From Posidonia oceanica (taxonomy: Eukaryota > Streptophyta > Magnoliopsida > Alismatales > Posidoniaceae): DNA of 64,000 nt. Below are positions 11,453-22,658 of this stretch, piece by piece. How positions within the stretch are numbered: position 1 is the first letter of the stretch; each line of letters opens with the position of its first letter. The position numbers were made by a program, and so were the translations under genes. The stretch is taken from the NCBI GenBank assembly GCA_037176725.1, contig JAZBRS010000026.1:148377501-148441500 (forward strand). Direction: 5' to 3'. A model generated the notes under the pieces. It searched no databases. It was not told the origin of the DNA and worked only from the letters and a program-made list of their open reading frames with translations.

Positions 11453-12927
11453 TTTTAAATTGTTAGGTTTGAAATTGAAAGTGAAATTTCTAACCCAAAC
11501 TAGTGTAATCGACTGACACAGATTAGAGATAACGAAACCCTAAAGAAGATGAGAAGATTCTAAGAGATGAGAAGAGAAATCCTAATTCTATAGATAGGAG
11601 AGATGAAGAAACCTAGTCTAGCACACAAATCAAAGAAACCCTAGAAATAAGGTTGACCTAAAAACAACTAGACAGCTCCTAACTTTCAAGTTAACATTCG
11701 AGATTCTCAAATCAAAATTCTCTAACCTAATTAGCCAGATCAGTGGAGGAAAGTGGGAGGCACCCCGTGCTTAAGCACGGACCTAATTAAATAACCACTT
11801 GCCTTTTAAGGTATAACCTTGTGAACCACTTTTCTAGACCTCAAGTAGGAAAAGAATTTTAAATTTGATTCACCATTAAGCTCCATTGTCCTATTGAGCT
11901 CGAATCCTAGGGGCCAATGTCTACTTGATTTTAATTTAAGCTTGGGTCAATGCTTTATGCTTGATATTGTTGTTTTTGGGCTAAGGAAGGGTGACGAAAT
12001 CCCCACCTTATATTGTACTATGGGTTATGCCTTTAGGTACTTTGATATATGATATACAATCAATGATGCACAAACAAGTTGTTCTCTCCTACAAACTATA
12101 TGCTTCAATAGGCAAGAAATTAAGATAAAAACATGTACCTTTCCTCCAGCAATCTCCAACAATAAAATTTAAATTTCCAAAAATAGAAAATCTATATCTA
12201 GATGCACAAGATATGATGCATGTCCTAGAAAGTAGGTTTCTATCTTATCATGAATTTTTGAATTTAAGTTCAACTTTAAATAACTCTCTTTTTTTTTACT
12301 TTTGAGATCACAAAATATCCAACAAAATATGATGAAATTTAAATTCCAAAAATAGAAAATCTATATCTAGATGCACAAGATATGATGCATGTCCTAGAAA
12401 GTAGGTTTCTATCTTATCATGAATTTTGGAATTTAAGTTCAACTTTAAATAACTTTTTTTTTTAAACTTTTGAGATCACAAAATATCCAACAAAATATGA
12501 TGAAATTTAAATTTCAAAAATAGAAAATCTATATCTAGATGCACAAGATATGATGCATATCCTAGAAAGTAGGTTTCTATCTTATCATGTATTTTTGAAT
12601 TTAAGTTCAACTTTAAATAACTTTCTTTTTTTTTTTACTTTTGAGATCATGAAAAATCCAACAAGATATGATGAAATTTAAATTCCAAAAATAGAAAATC
12701 TATATCTAGATGCACAAGATATGATGCATGTCCTAGAAAGTAGGTTTCCATCTTATCATGAATTTTTGAATTGAAGTTCAACTTTAAATATCTTTTTTTT
12801 TTCAATTTTTTTAGATAAAAATGAAAAGAAAGATTAAAATAACGAAAAAAAAATTTTTGTTTTTTTTTAAATAAAAACGAAAAGAAAGAAATAACCGACA
12901 ATAAATCAATGTTATAAAAACACTATT
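11453..12927 (-). other. Element H leader
   Basis: This non-coding stretch lies between the primer-binding site and the ORF. Its upstream half carries a four-copy 169-bp tandem array (12,165-12,830). The rest, including an 11,890-12,160 segment before the array, shows no coding frame. Confidence 0.6.
12165..12830. repeat. 169-170-bp tandem repeat, four copies, in H leader
   Basis: The marker TCTATATCTAGATGCACA starts at 12,191, 12,360, 12,529 and 12,699, giving periods of 169, 169 and 170 bp. Copies are nearly identical except for the length of a T run. Each contains GATATGATGCATGTCC and an A/T-rich segment. The period is close to a nucleosome repeat and to common plant satellite lengths. 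Confidence 0.92.
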
Positions 12928-12950
12928 CCCCAGCAACAACGCCAAAAACT
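12928..12950 (-). other. Primer-binding site of element H (Asp-tRNA type)
   Basis: The minus strand just inside the 5' LTR reads TTTTTGGCGTTGTTGCTGGG. This is the TGGCGCCGTTGCCGGGGA site used by many plant Gypsy elements, with C to T changes. Its place fixes the minus-strand orientation of H. Confidence 0.85.
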
Positions 12951-14226
12951 TGATATAAATTTTAATTAACCGCAAGTACACGGTGTACTATGTAGTATGT
13001 ATGCAAAATACGGGTCGATCCTATAGAGAATAATGTTTAAAAACAAAGACTTATTATCAACTATTGAAAGGGGGGTTTAGATTGATGATGATTGAGAACT
13101 ACAAGTAGAAGATGTAATCAAACTAATTAAAACAAACCTAGGGCTTTGAATCCATTTATGTAAAATCCAATATGCATGATTAAATCCACTCTTGTCTCTC
13201 TTCATGATCTAAATAGTTTACTCAATGGTTCTTATCCTAACAAGTATAACCTATATGCAAAGCACCATAGATTATCAAGTCCTAAGATAAAATCACACAA
13301 AATAAACTAAATTAAATGATATATGATAGATCTGCGATTATATACACAACCCTCAAGTATTCTTCCCCAAGCATAGATTAAAAAGATGTTATCAATATTA
13401 ATCTATCAAAGCTTATCGAATAATGAATGATCCATGTCATATACATCCAGTCTACATAATCATAGCATTTTAAGCAAGAGAAGACTATAAGAGACTTAAT
13501 CACAACATATGAACATACATAAACTTCATCTAAGCCCTAGATCTAAAAACTTAGCCACACATGATTATGGAAAACATTAAAATAAAAGAGAGGGAAGGAG
13601 AAGAGCAAGGCATAATTAATAAAAAGGAAATGAACTCATATATTAATGAAATACCTTGATTACAGAAAATAGCTTGAAGAGCTCTACAATAATGATGGAA
13701 GAAAGCTTAAGCCTAATGTGGAAGATTAAGGATCCCCTAAGGTTTACACAATGGGTCTCTTTTATAGGTTTACAAGGCTTGACCGTCACATAAACAAATC
13801 CGGATACAAATGAGGAAACTGAATTTCAATTACAAGATATTTCCAAGATATTTCTGTGATTGCCAAAGACGGAGTCCAAAATATCTTCTCTAGGCGCTTG
13901 GGAGGCGCCCAGCTGGCATTTAGGCACCTGGGAGGCGCCCAGCTGGCCCTGATTAGTCTCCACTTGGTTAATTCTGTTATAGTATCTTCCTCCTCGTGTT
14001 CACACATGTGGAAAAAGTATATTTAATAACTTGCATGGATTTACATTTCTTGTATCCTTAGATTTGCATTTCTTTTTGTCTTTTATCATTTTTCTTCCTT
14101 CTTTTCCTCTTTTCTCTTCAGGTCCAAAGTTCCTGCACAAATGGCACAAAATACCTCGAGTAATATTATTTATGAACAAAAGAGATAAATATGAGCATAA
14201 AATATGTAAGAATAATGTGCTAATCA
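12951..14226 (-). repeat. 5' LTR of element H
   Basis: It is 1,276 bp and pairs with 7,664-8,928. The extra length is an 11-bp tandem duplication (AAGATATTTCC). The LTR begins TGATTAGCACATT on the minus strand and is followed by GTCAC. Confidence 0.93.
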
Positions 14227-14231
14227 GTCAC

Positions 14232-14486
14232 ACTTCAAGAGAGAGAGGAAATCTGATAGCCTCACTCCGAGACAAAGCCACCAGGGGCACTATACAAGGA
14301 ACGGGTCAGAATGAGTCCGACTCTGACCCTCTGAAGGCAAGGACTGGGTGCAAAGCAAAAGAACGACAAGAACATGCGCCACAAGCACTTGACTACTTAA
14401 CGCCAGGGGTAGACTTCCACAGTCACCCCTCAGGTAAGCCTCCTCATCTGGGAAGGGAGGTGCAAGGTTCCACTGAACCCGACTGA
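14232..14486 (+). pseudogene. gag: Decayed gag of element G, part 2 (after H)
   Basis: If H and one copy of GTCAC are removed, the frame from 7,663 continues here without a shift. It stays open for about 85 codons to TGA at 14,484. The tail is charged and hydrophilic, with no recognised domain. The continuity is strong evidence that H landed in a once-open gag gene. The final stop may be original or may be another decayed codon. Confidence 0.8.
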
Positions 14487-15384
14487 GGGCAGTGGTTAAT
14501 TTAATTAAAACTTGTAAATCAGACATTTTCTTTTCGTACTTTGTTTGCCTTTATTTGTCTCTAATGCTAAGTTAGATTATAAGTAATAAATAATAAATAA
14601 TGATGGATGAGTGTAAACTATACCCGACAACTTAAAAGCATTAAGCAGAGTTTCCAAAGTATTACCTAAGGTTTCCTAAGCTGAGACCGTCACACCCAGG
14701 GAAGGTCCAACCACTGGTTGTAACAACCTAAAGGTATCTTTAGATCCATGGGAGTTACATACAATACATCCTTAATTAGCATGCCAAAATCTAGAAGGAA
14801 TCAAAGATCAAGTCCTAGCCAAGGAAAGAAAGTTGCATCCTAAATAGAAAAGGAACTGAACAACTAGGGTAACCTCAACCTTGTCCTGTCTACACATACA
14901 CTTGCACGGAGAGGTAAGAGAAAGACAAGTTCGAAGCAAAGGCTTATGGTACGAACCACTTGCCAAATAACTTAGAAAGCGTCCAGAAAAGATGGCAGCA
15001 AAAACTGCCCAAACAGAGAGGAAAGAAGGCAGCAAAGAAACTGTCCAAGTGAGGAACAAATGAAAAGAGACAGTAAAAGAAACTGTCCAACTGAAAGAGA
15101 TCAGCAAAAAGCTGTCCAAAAAGCGGAAAAGGAACATGGCAAAAGCTGTCTATGTGTCTAAAGCCTAAATCCTGGAGAGACGTGTTAAGGACCAAAGAAA
15201 GGCAAGGGGAATTCAAAACCTAAGCCAAAATCGAGAGCTTACTGTACTTCAAACCTCCTCCACCTATCTCACCCACAGGCAAGGGGCAAGGAATCCTAGA
15301 AGTTCAAGAACTGATTAAATGAAGGAAACAACAATCAAACTAAGGCTAGTATGAGGTCCGAAGTTCTCAAAAGACAAGGCATGT
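14487..15384 (+). other. Element G 3' non-coding region, left part
   Basis: No polymerase frame is present. It ends at CATGT (15,380-15,384), where solo LTR M was inserted, and resumes at 21,136. Confidence 0.6.
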
Positions 15385-16989
15385 TGTTGACACCCCATTT
15401 TGACAGGCCGGATCGATTGGAACCTTCTGGTGGCTGCTGAACCCGAATCTAGACCCAAACCTACACCTTTCTCTTCCTCTTTTCCCTCAAAATAAGCCCA
15501 AACTCAACCTAGGATTACCCCCCTTTCCCGAACCTAAAAACTAACCAAAATCCATAGAAAAACTCACCCTTGCTGACTTAGTAAACCCCCCAAAGAACCT
15601 AGAAATTTCAAACCAGAACCCCTCCTAAAAATCCTAGGAAACTTAGGCAAAACTACCCTTTTTCTACACCTCAAAACCCCTCCAAAACTTTCTCAAAACC
15701 AAACCAAAATCCTAGGACCAAAACTAGAAATCCTAGACCCCACACCCGCCAAATTTCACCCCTTTCTGAGACCTCTAAGACCTCCTTTTGGCCAAATTAT
15801 CGTTTTCTCTCTCCTGGATTATCGTTTTCTCTCTCCTCTCTCTCTCCTGATTATCCTCCTCCCTTTCACCCCCTTTTCTCCCACTTTCTTGCCTGGTTGT
15901 GGCCCCCCTTTGTACTTCTATCTCTTCTCTATCTTATTTCTATTTTTACTTTATTTTTAGCATTTTCCTTGATTTTTAAAAATTGTTTCCTCCAACTCAT
16001 CTCTTTTCCCCTTTGTTCCTCCTTTTTTCCCTCTTCTTCTTCCTTCTCTTTTCCTCTTCCTTTCCTTTGCTAAAATCCATAAAAAAGCTTAAAAATCTCT
16101 AAAACTCTAAAACATAAGAGAAACAAACCAGAACTCTAAGAAAAATAATTAAAAAACATTAAACGAACAATTAAAAACCTAAAACTGACTAAATCAAGCT
16201 AAAATAGAAAATCAAGGATGCAAACTAAAAAATGCAAAACAAACTGAAAGAAAACACTGTAAAATCAAGGAAAAAACTAAAATAAAATCCAAACCAACCA
16301 AAAGTTAAAACCCTATCAAAAAATCAAAAACAAACCCTAAAAAGAAGTAAAACAATTAAAAAACACTAGGATAAATAATTAATGAAAGGAAAAAGCTTAA
16401 CTTAACAAACCTAAGAAAGACAACCTAAGAACTTAAACAAAAAAGAGAAAATGAGAAACAATTAAGAAGACTTAAAAACACTTAATCAGACAAGAGAAAC
16501 CTAATTAAAAAACATCAAGAAAAATTAACAAATAAAAAACCAAAAACCTAATTCAAAAAGACTTAAGAAAGAAAAACCTAAAAGACCAGAACTAAAAAGA
16601 CCAAAACCCACTCTAATTAACCTAAAAATAAATCTTAAAAATCCTAATTAACATCCTAAGTACTTAACAAGAAAAACACAATCTAAAAAACAATTTAAAA
16701 GACTTAACAACACTTAATCGAAATGGAAAATGAATTAAAAACAAAAGAAAACCCTAAAACCCTAATCAAGCCCAAAACCCCTTTAAACCACGCTAATTAA
16801 CCTAAAAACAGTCATTAAAAATTTTAATCAAGACCCTAAACTACAACACAAGCACACTAATATTTTACTTATTTTTATTTTATTTTTTCTACTTTATTTC
16901 TCCCCTTTCTTCTCCTCCATTTCTCTTCCTCCTCTTATCCTTTTTTCTTTCTTCTCTCTGCTGGGCCCGTCAGCCCGTTTCCCCTCTTT

Positions 16990-18380
16990 TATTTTTTCTC
17001 TTTTTTTCAAATCCGCGGCCCAGCCCGCAACCAACAGTTCTCTTCTTCCTCCTTCCCTCCGCACAGTACTGTGCTGCTCTTCGTCTGCAACTCCTGCCAG
17101 CCAGTCTTCTGCCATTGCCAAGCTAGCGCTCGCACGCCATCTGCTCGGACCGGACCGGCGTGCGCCGAACCTCGTCCGTGCTCCTGCCATCGCCCCTCCT
17201 CGGCATTTAATTGCCACAGTCTTGCAAACCTGCAAATCAAAAAAGGAGGAGAGATCAGAACCTTAATCGGGAGGAGGAGAGGAGAAGAAACCAGAGGACC
17301 GAAGCATCCCCAGAAGAGACCACCCCTGAGTGATTCCCAGCGAGAGAGAACCCTTTTTTTTTTCTCTGGAATCCACCCAGAAATGAGGACTTGGACTTCT
17401 TCCCTCCACTGCAAACCAAGACCGAGAACTCCTCCGAAATCGCTCGGAATTAGCCCCCCAATCTCGCCCGAACTTCTTGCAACACAACCCTCCGTTCCAC
17501 ACACGAAACAACCCAGCATTCTCCCCCAAGCCTTCTGAAATCCAGACAGAACCCAACTCTCTTCCTTCCCAAAAATTCCCCGCACCACAGGCCACTTCTT
17601 CTCCCCAAACTCTGCCCCGTTGCTCGCCAGGACACTACCTCCCTAAGCCACCCGACCTTCAGCCCTTTCTCTCACCATAGACTGCAAACTTCACCACAAA
17701 CACCTGTGCCATCTACTGTCCAGAAATCAGCCCAACCTCCTATCTCACTCCACGCTCTCCAGAACTGCAAGCCAGCTATCCAGAACCACTCCCCGGACCT
17801 CCAGCAACCTCCCGGAGGGCTCCATCCGGTCCGACGAATAGCAACAACCTCCCCCAACCTCCGCTCTCTTGTCTGAACCCACAAACTGCCGGATCTCTCC
17901 CCGAGCTGTGGAGCTTCAGTCCAACCGGTCGAGAAGCACCAGAGGCACTCCCTGAAGCAATGCCGGCCTTCGCGAGCAGCTGACGATCACCGCAGCGACC
18001 GGACGACCTCCGCCGACGACTGCTGAGGCTGCTGAGGTCGAGAGGGCGATTCAGACGCGAAAAGAGGTAGATCCTTACACCCTTAGCTTCCTCTTCTTCC
18101 CCTGCTGCTTCTCCGCTCTTTAGAATCGCTTTTCCGGCCCTCCTGCTGTGAGGTCAACTTCCGGTCAGACCTTCTTCCCCGACGAGCTTCTCCGGCCGTC
18201 GCTTCGCTCCGACGACCGTTCCAGACCATTCCAAGCCACGCTGTCCTCCGTCGAACGCCGCCCGACCTCCGTCGGCTCCGGGAGCGACTCCTTCGCCCGA
18301 CAGCGCGTCCTCAGCCCCCCTGTGCCGACGGTCACGAGCTCCGGCAGCCAGCTGCTACAGTGCTCGTCACCGTCGGCCGA
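16990..18380. other. GC-rich segment of LTR M
   Basis: Base composition changes sharply to GC-rich, with many CCG and CTCC words. Open frames occur on both strands, but none matches a known protein and they overlap each other. This is probably the promoter and R zone of the long LTR. No gene is supported. Confidence 0.5.
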
Positions 18381-18419
18381 CACTGTGCATTTATTTTTCG
18401 TTTATATGGTTTTTAAGTG

Positions 18420-19400
18420 AATATTGCATGTTTAGCTTAAGTTTTCTTATTTTTGCGTTTCAGTCCTTCTGTCATTTAATCTGCTTTGTTTTTTATTAAA
18501 ACCATGCTAAATTGCATTAAATATTTGTGTTTTTCTGTTTTTACACTCCAGTCCATTTACTGTGCTTTCTAGTTATAAAAAGTTTAAGCTTAGCCCCTCT
18601 GTTTTCAATTTTTGCATCCAGGTCCTGCAGTAGATCATTTAATTTAAATGCATCAAGTTTACCATATCATATTGCATTCTGTATCCCTGTGCTTTACTGT
18701 TTTTGCATTTAAATCCCATGCACTGTAGTAACTTAGGTTCTGATTTTAATTTTTGGTTGATGCATTGCATATTTTACCTTCTGCTTTCTCATTTTTGCAT
18801 CTAGGTCCATTTAAATGCACAGTAGTCATTTGGCATGCATATTTTGCATATTACATTGCATTTCTCCCCCTGCATCTTTTAAAAATTGCATGTCAGTCCA
18901 CAGACCTTGATTTTAGTGCATATTTTGCATATTAAATTGCATTCTTGACCTTGCATGATTTAGAAATTACACATAGGTCCTTTGCATCATTATAAAATCA
19001 TTTAAAATGCCTGTTTTGCCCTTAAAATTGCATTTTAGCCTCCCATGTTTGCAAATTACATGTAGGCCCTCCACTTGCATTCCCAGACTCCCCAGAACCC
19101 CGTTTCCTAGAAAAATTGCATTATAGCCCCTAATATTTTCTAAATTGCATTTTAACTTGCCACTTGCTTTCAAAACCTCCCCGGACGCATACCCACCTTT
19201 AAAAATCGCATTTTAATCCCAGTTCTTTGCAAAATTAACCTCAGACCCCTTCTGTCTTCAAAACCCCTGCCTGTAAGCTCCATGCTTTTCCAAATTTTAG
19301 CATTTAAACCCCTGTTTTCTTCTAAAATCCCTCCTGAGTCCTCTTTTGCATTTTGCATGCATTTGCACTCATATAGTCTTGCATTTAGCATCTTTTGCAC
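18420..19400 (+). repeat. Dispersed ATTGCATTT...CCC motif zone in LTR M
   Basis: Words like ATTGCATTTTAGCCCC and TTTTGCATTTAGGTCC recur every several tens of bases without a fixed period. The theme recalls the TAGTCCC units at 395-780, though the elements differ. Confidence 0.5.
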
Positions 19401-19659
19401 ACACTAAAGCCCCCTTAGCTCCCTTTCATCTGGGAGGACCTTTTTTGCACACCCCTAGGACCTCCTGAACACTTAGATCTGTTCTTCTCCCCTGTTCTGG
19501 CCTCTCCGTCTTGGAACTGCGATATCTTCCAATCCGACCGTTGGATCTCCCCAAATGAGCTGCCAGAGCGACCCCGGCGGAGCACTCTTCAGCATGGACC
19601 AATCGGATTTCAGATCAGGCTTCGGGTGCCCAAGGTAAGTCCCTCTGAACTTCGGCAGT

Positions 19660-20430
19660 ATTGTTTTGCATATCATTCGCATCGCATGGTTTTTGCGCAC
19701 TCTTTTTGCTTTGTCTTGCACCGTTTTGCGTACCGCTTCTTTGTTTCGCACCGTTTTGCGTGCCCTTTGGTTTTCTTGCCCCGTTTTGCGTGCAGTTCTG
19801 TTTTCTCGCACCATTTTGCGTGTCGCTTCTCTGTCTTGCACCGTTTTGCGTGCCCTTTGGTTTTCTTGCACCGTTTTGCGTGCCCTCTCGCTTTCTTGCA
19901 CCGTTTTGCGTGCCCTTTGGTTTTCTTGCTCCGTTTTGTGTGCAGTTCTGTTTTCTCGCACCGTTTTGCATGCCACTTCTTTGTCTTGCACTGTTTTGCG
20001 TGCCCTTTGGTTTTCTCGCTCCGTTTTGCGCGCAGTTCTGTTTTCTCGCACCGTTTTGCGTGCCGCTTCTTCGTCTTGCACCGTTTTGCGTGCCCTTTGG
20101 TTTTCTTGCTCCGTTTTGCTTGCAGTTCTGTTTTCTCGCATCGTTTTACGTGCCCTTTGGTTTTCTTGCTCCGTTTTGTGTGCAGTTCTGTTTTCTCACA
20201 CCGTTTTGCGTGCAGCTTCTTTTTCTCGCACCGTTTTGCGTGCCCTCTCGTTTTCTCGCTCCGTTTTGCGTGTCGCTTTGTTTCCTTGCTCTGTTTTGCG
20301 CCCTTTTTCGTTTTCCTGCACTGTTTCGCATTCTTGTTCCATTTCTTGCATCGTTTTGCGTGTCAACCTCGTTTCTCGCATCGTTTTGCGTTCTCGCTTC
20401 GTTTCTCGCATCGTTTCACGTGTTTTACGT
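19660..20430 (+). repeat. 30-bp tandem array in LTR M, about 25 units
   Basis: Units are close to TTTTCTTGCACCGTTTTGCG plus a 10-base tail that is either TGCCCTTTGG-like or TGCAGTTCTG-like. Spacing is 30 bp, and pairs often alternate to give a 60-bp higher-order period. Because 30 is a multiple of three and units lack stops, all three forward frames are open across most of the array. That is a composition effect and not evidence of a gene. Confidence 0.93.
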
Positions 20431-21135
20431 TGCTTCCCTTGCATGTTGCCCGCATTGCTTGTTTTCACCGCTGTTTTGTTTTATCGCCTGCATTTGCATA
20501 TAGGGCAGTGATGCTTACTGCCTGGAGTTCTCACGAGCCAGGTTTCGCCTGGTTCGAAACACAGACAGCGTTGCTGAGCGCTTAGACTGCACGTTTACTT
20601 TCTTGCATTGCATTCCCTCACTTAGAGCACACCTTTGAGCATTTAGATAGGCATTCATTGGCACTTAGGCATTCAAAGTCTACATTTCCCTGCGTATGCG
20701 AGCGTAAGCCTAGAAAGACCGATTCTCGGGCGTGTCGGGGGTGCCTAACCCTTCCCCACGCGTAACAGAAGTCCTTGCCCTCTCTCTTGACCCGCAATGA
20801 CCATATTGCCCTTATCCTAGGCACGAGTCACATCATTTGCATTCATTTGCATCTCATTTCTTCTGCATTGCCTCGCATTGCATCTTTCGCTTGTTTTTGC
20901 GTGATTATTCACGCATTTCCCCGATTTTCCTTGTCTCCCAATCTAATAGACTTGGTGGCGACTCCGATTTTGTCTTATCTTCTTCTTTTCTTCCCCTTTT
21001 TTCTTTTTTAAAATGTTTTTGAGTTAAGTCTTCCTTCTCGGACATAGCCGCTAATAGTGAGCCTGATTCTGATCGGTGCACGCGAGCTTTGGCAACGTGC
21101 ATGGACGATCCGAACACTGGGATTACTACACATGT

Positions 21136-22658
21136 TAGAAAGGAAAGTTCTTTCACCCTAGATAATACAAGGCAATACTGCAGAAGCTGTAAGTAGAAGG
21201 TTGTGAATGCACTCATCAATCGAAAAACTACCAAAAAAAAAACAAAAAATCCAAAAACACCAAAAAAATTGGAAAATAAAAAATACCAAAAAAAATAAAA
21301 AATAAAAAACAAAAAAAAAATCATAAAATCACAAAATTCAAAAAAATTAGAAAATCCAAGAAAACCAACCAAAAGAAAGAACCATCCATCCTACATACAA
21401 GCGAAAACTTAGTAAGTAGGAAAACTGGAATTAGTCTGGCTAGTGATGCAACAATCAACTCACTCGGATTTGGAGATAACGACCTACTCAAGCGTGTCTC
21501 ACGACTTGGGTGCGTTTTTCTCAACAAAGACATTGCTTCTGCAATAATCTTTAGAGCATCTACGAATGACTCACAATCAGCGTCTACTGGGCTCCGATTT
21601 TCCATCTCCCTACTGAGGCCAAGACTAATTCCCTCCACCTAGTTCTCAAGTAGCATTGATTAAGGCATTACTTTATCTCATACACAAGTATAACTTAGTC
21701 AATCACCCTAAGAGCTGGAAAAGGTTCACCTGTGATTACTAACATCTTTTGTTAAGTGTGTAGGTATAAAGCTTACAATCTGAAGAATGAGCTCACGCCT
21801 AAGACACTCATATAGTGTGCAAAGGCACACCTACTTTGACTAAAAGGCAAACCTCGGTTTGACAAAAGAAGGATTCACTCCCTCACCCGGTTATCTAATC
21901 ATAGAACTCCTTTATTTGTCAAATCGAGTTGTGGGACGATGGTTCTTTCCTGAGAGTACCGGTCACACTCGAGGACGGAAAACACTTGACCACAATGAAT
22001 TGCATTCATTCATCTTGCATATGTCCATATGGTTTGGGACCAACCGTACCCCACCGGCCTAACCTAGCATATGGACCATTTCATTGCATCGTATGTTGAC
22101 TTGCATTTGCATTTGTTTATTTGAATCATGCATCCAAGCATTTTCTCATATCATTGGAAGTGGAGCACGGACGGAGCCAAATGACCTTCAAGAGTGTTTG
22201 AAACCCTTAGGACATGTGATTCTCCTAGAGCCAACCTAGTTCCTACCAATCCTTCTATCAATTCCAATCCAAGTAAAATCTCAAACAAGATGCCACAAGA
22301 GCACTCTTTTTCGATCGTGTAAGGGTCACACCCCACGATTTCCTCCTTAGCTTCTGCCCCATTGAAGTATATCTCCACATGGTTGACAGGTCTCAACATC
22401 GGCTGCGACACACAGCACCGACTTGACCCCTCCATGCTTGAGTCTTCAATATGATGGCAATTAATCGAACCACTCGGCCGTTCGGCAATCTCCCGACACC
22501 GATTCAGTTCACCCCTTCTTCCTTTTTATTTATCTTTCTTCATCCCTAGTGGCGGATTGTTTGAGACGGAGCTCCCCTTTTCAGGAAATGTTCAATGGGA
22601 CATTTGTTCTTACCTTGGACCCAATCTTATTCCAAGATCAACTCCAAGGAGGAGCATC
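21136..22658 (+). other. Element G 3' non-coding region, right part, with polypurine tract
   Basis: This is the continuation of G after solo LTR M. An A-rich stretch lies at 21,220-21,370. No protein domain was recognised. AAGGAGGAG at 22,646-22,654 lies just before the 3' LTR and is the likely polypurine tract. Confidence 0.6.

Larger units (their letters stand above)
7664..14226 (-). mobile_element. Element H: non-autonomous LTR retrotransposon with one orphan ORF
   Basis: This is a complete 6,563-bp element on the minus strand, inserted in the gag of G and flanked by GTCAC (7,659-7,663 and 14,227-14,231). Its LTRs are 1,265 and 1,276 bp, differing by an 11-bp tandem duplication near 13,840-13,850. 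An Asp-tRNA-type primer-binding site follows the 5' LTR, and a polypurine tract precedes the 3' LTR. The 4.0-kb interior holds one ORF, two sets of tandem repeats and no polymerase. Related solo LTRs occur at 39,465 and 46,051, so the family was active several times in this small region. Confidence 0.92.
15385..21130 (+). mobile_element. Solo LTR M, very long, Ogre/Tat type
   Basis: It starts TGTTGACACCCCATTTTGAC, a start typical of Ogre/Tat LTRs, and ends GATTACTACA. It is flanked by CATGT on both sides (15,380-15,384 and 21,131-21,135). The length is 5,746 bp, large for an LTR but within the range known for Ogre-like elements. It contains an A-rich zone (16,080-16,880), a GC-rich zone (16,990-18,380), a GCATTT-rich zone (18,420-19,400) and a 30-bp tandem array (19,660-20,430). 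GGTGGCGACTCCG at 20,954, about 175 bp before the end, resembles a Tat primer site but lies inside the LTR. No internal domain remains, so it formed by LTR-LTR recombination. Confidence 0.75.

Noticed and set aside
12165..12830. CRISPR-like array
   Set aside because: Whole 169-bp units are repeated without unique spacers, in a plant retrotransposon.
16740..16770. AAACCCTAAAACCCTAA words resembling plant telomere repeat
   Set aside because: Only two adjacent degenerate units in an A-rich LTR zone; a chance or telobox-like word, not an interstitial telomere.
17007..17595. Overlapping open frames of 110-193 codons on both strands
   Set aside because: GC-rich composition of LTR M lowers stop frequency. 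Frames overlap in several phases and none matches a known family.
19626..20585. Long open frames of about 280-320 codons in all three forward frames, and a 222-codon minus-strand frame
   Set aside because: They lie on a 30-bp tandem array without stops. The period is a multiple of three, so openness in every frame is expected. No domain is recognised.
20952..20966. Primer-binding-site-like TTGGTGGCGACTCCG as the end of LTR M
   Set aside because: Exact CATGT duplication places the LTR end at 21,130. The word is taken as part of the LTR, though this remains checkable.
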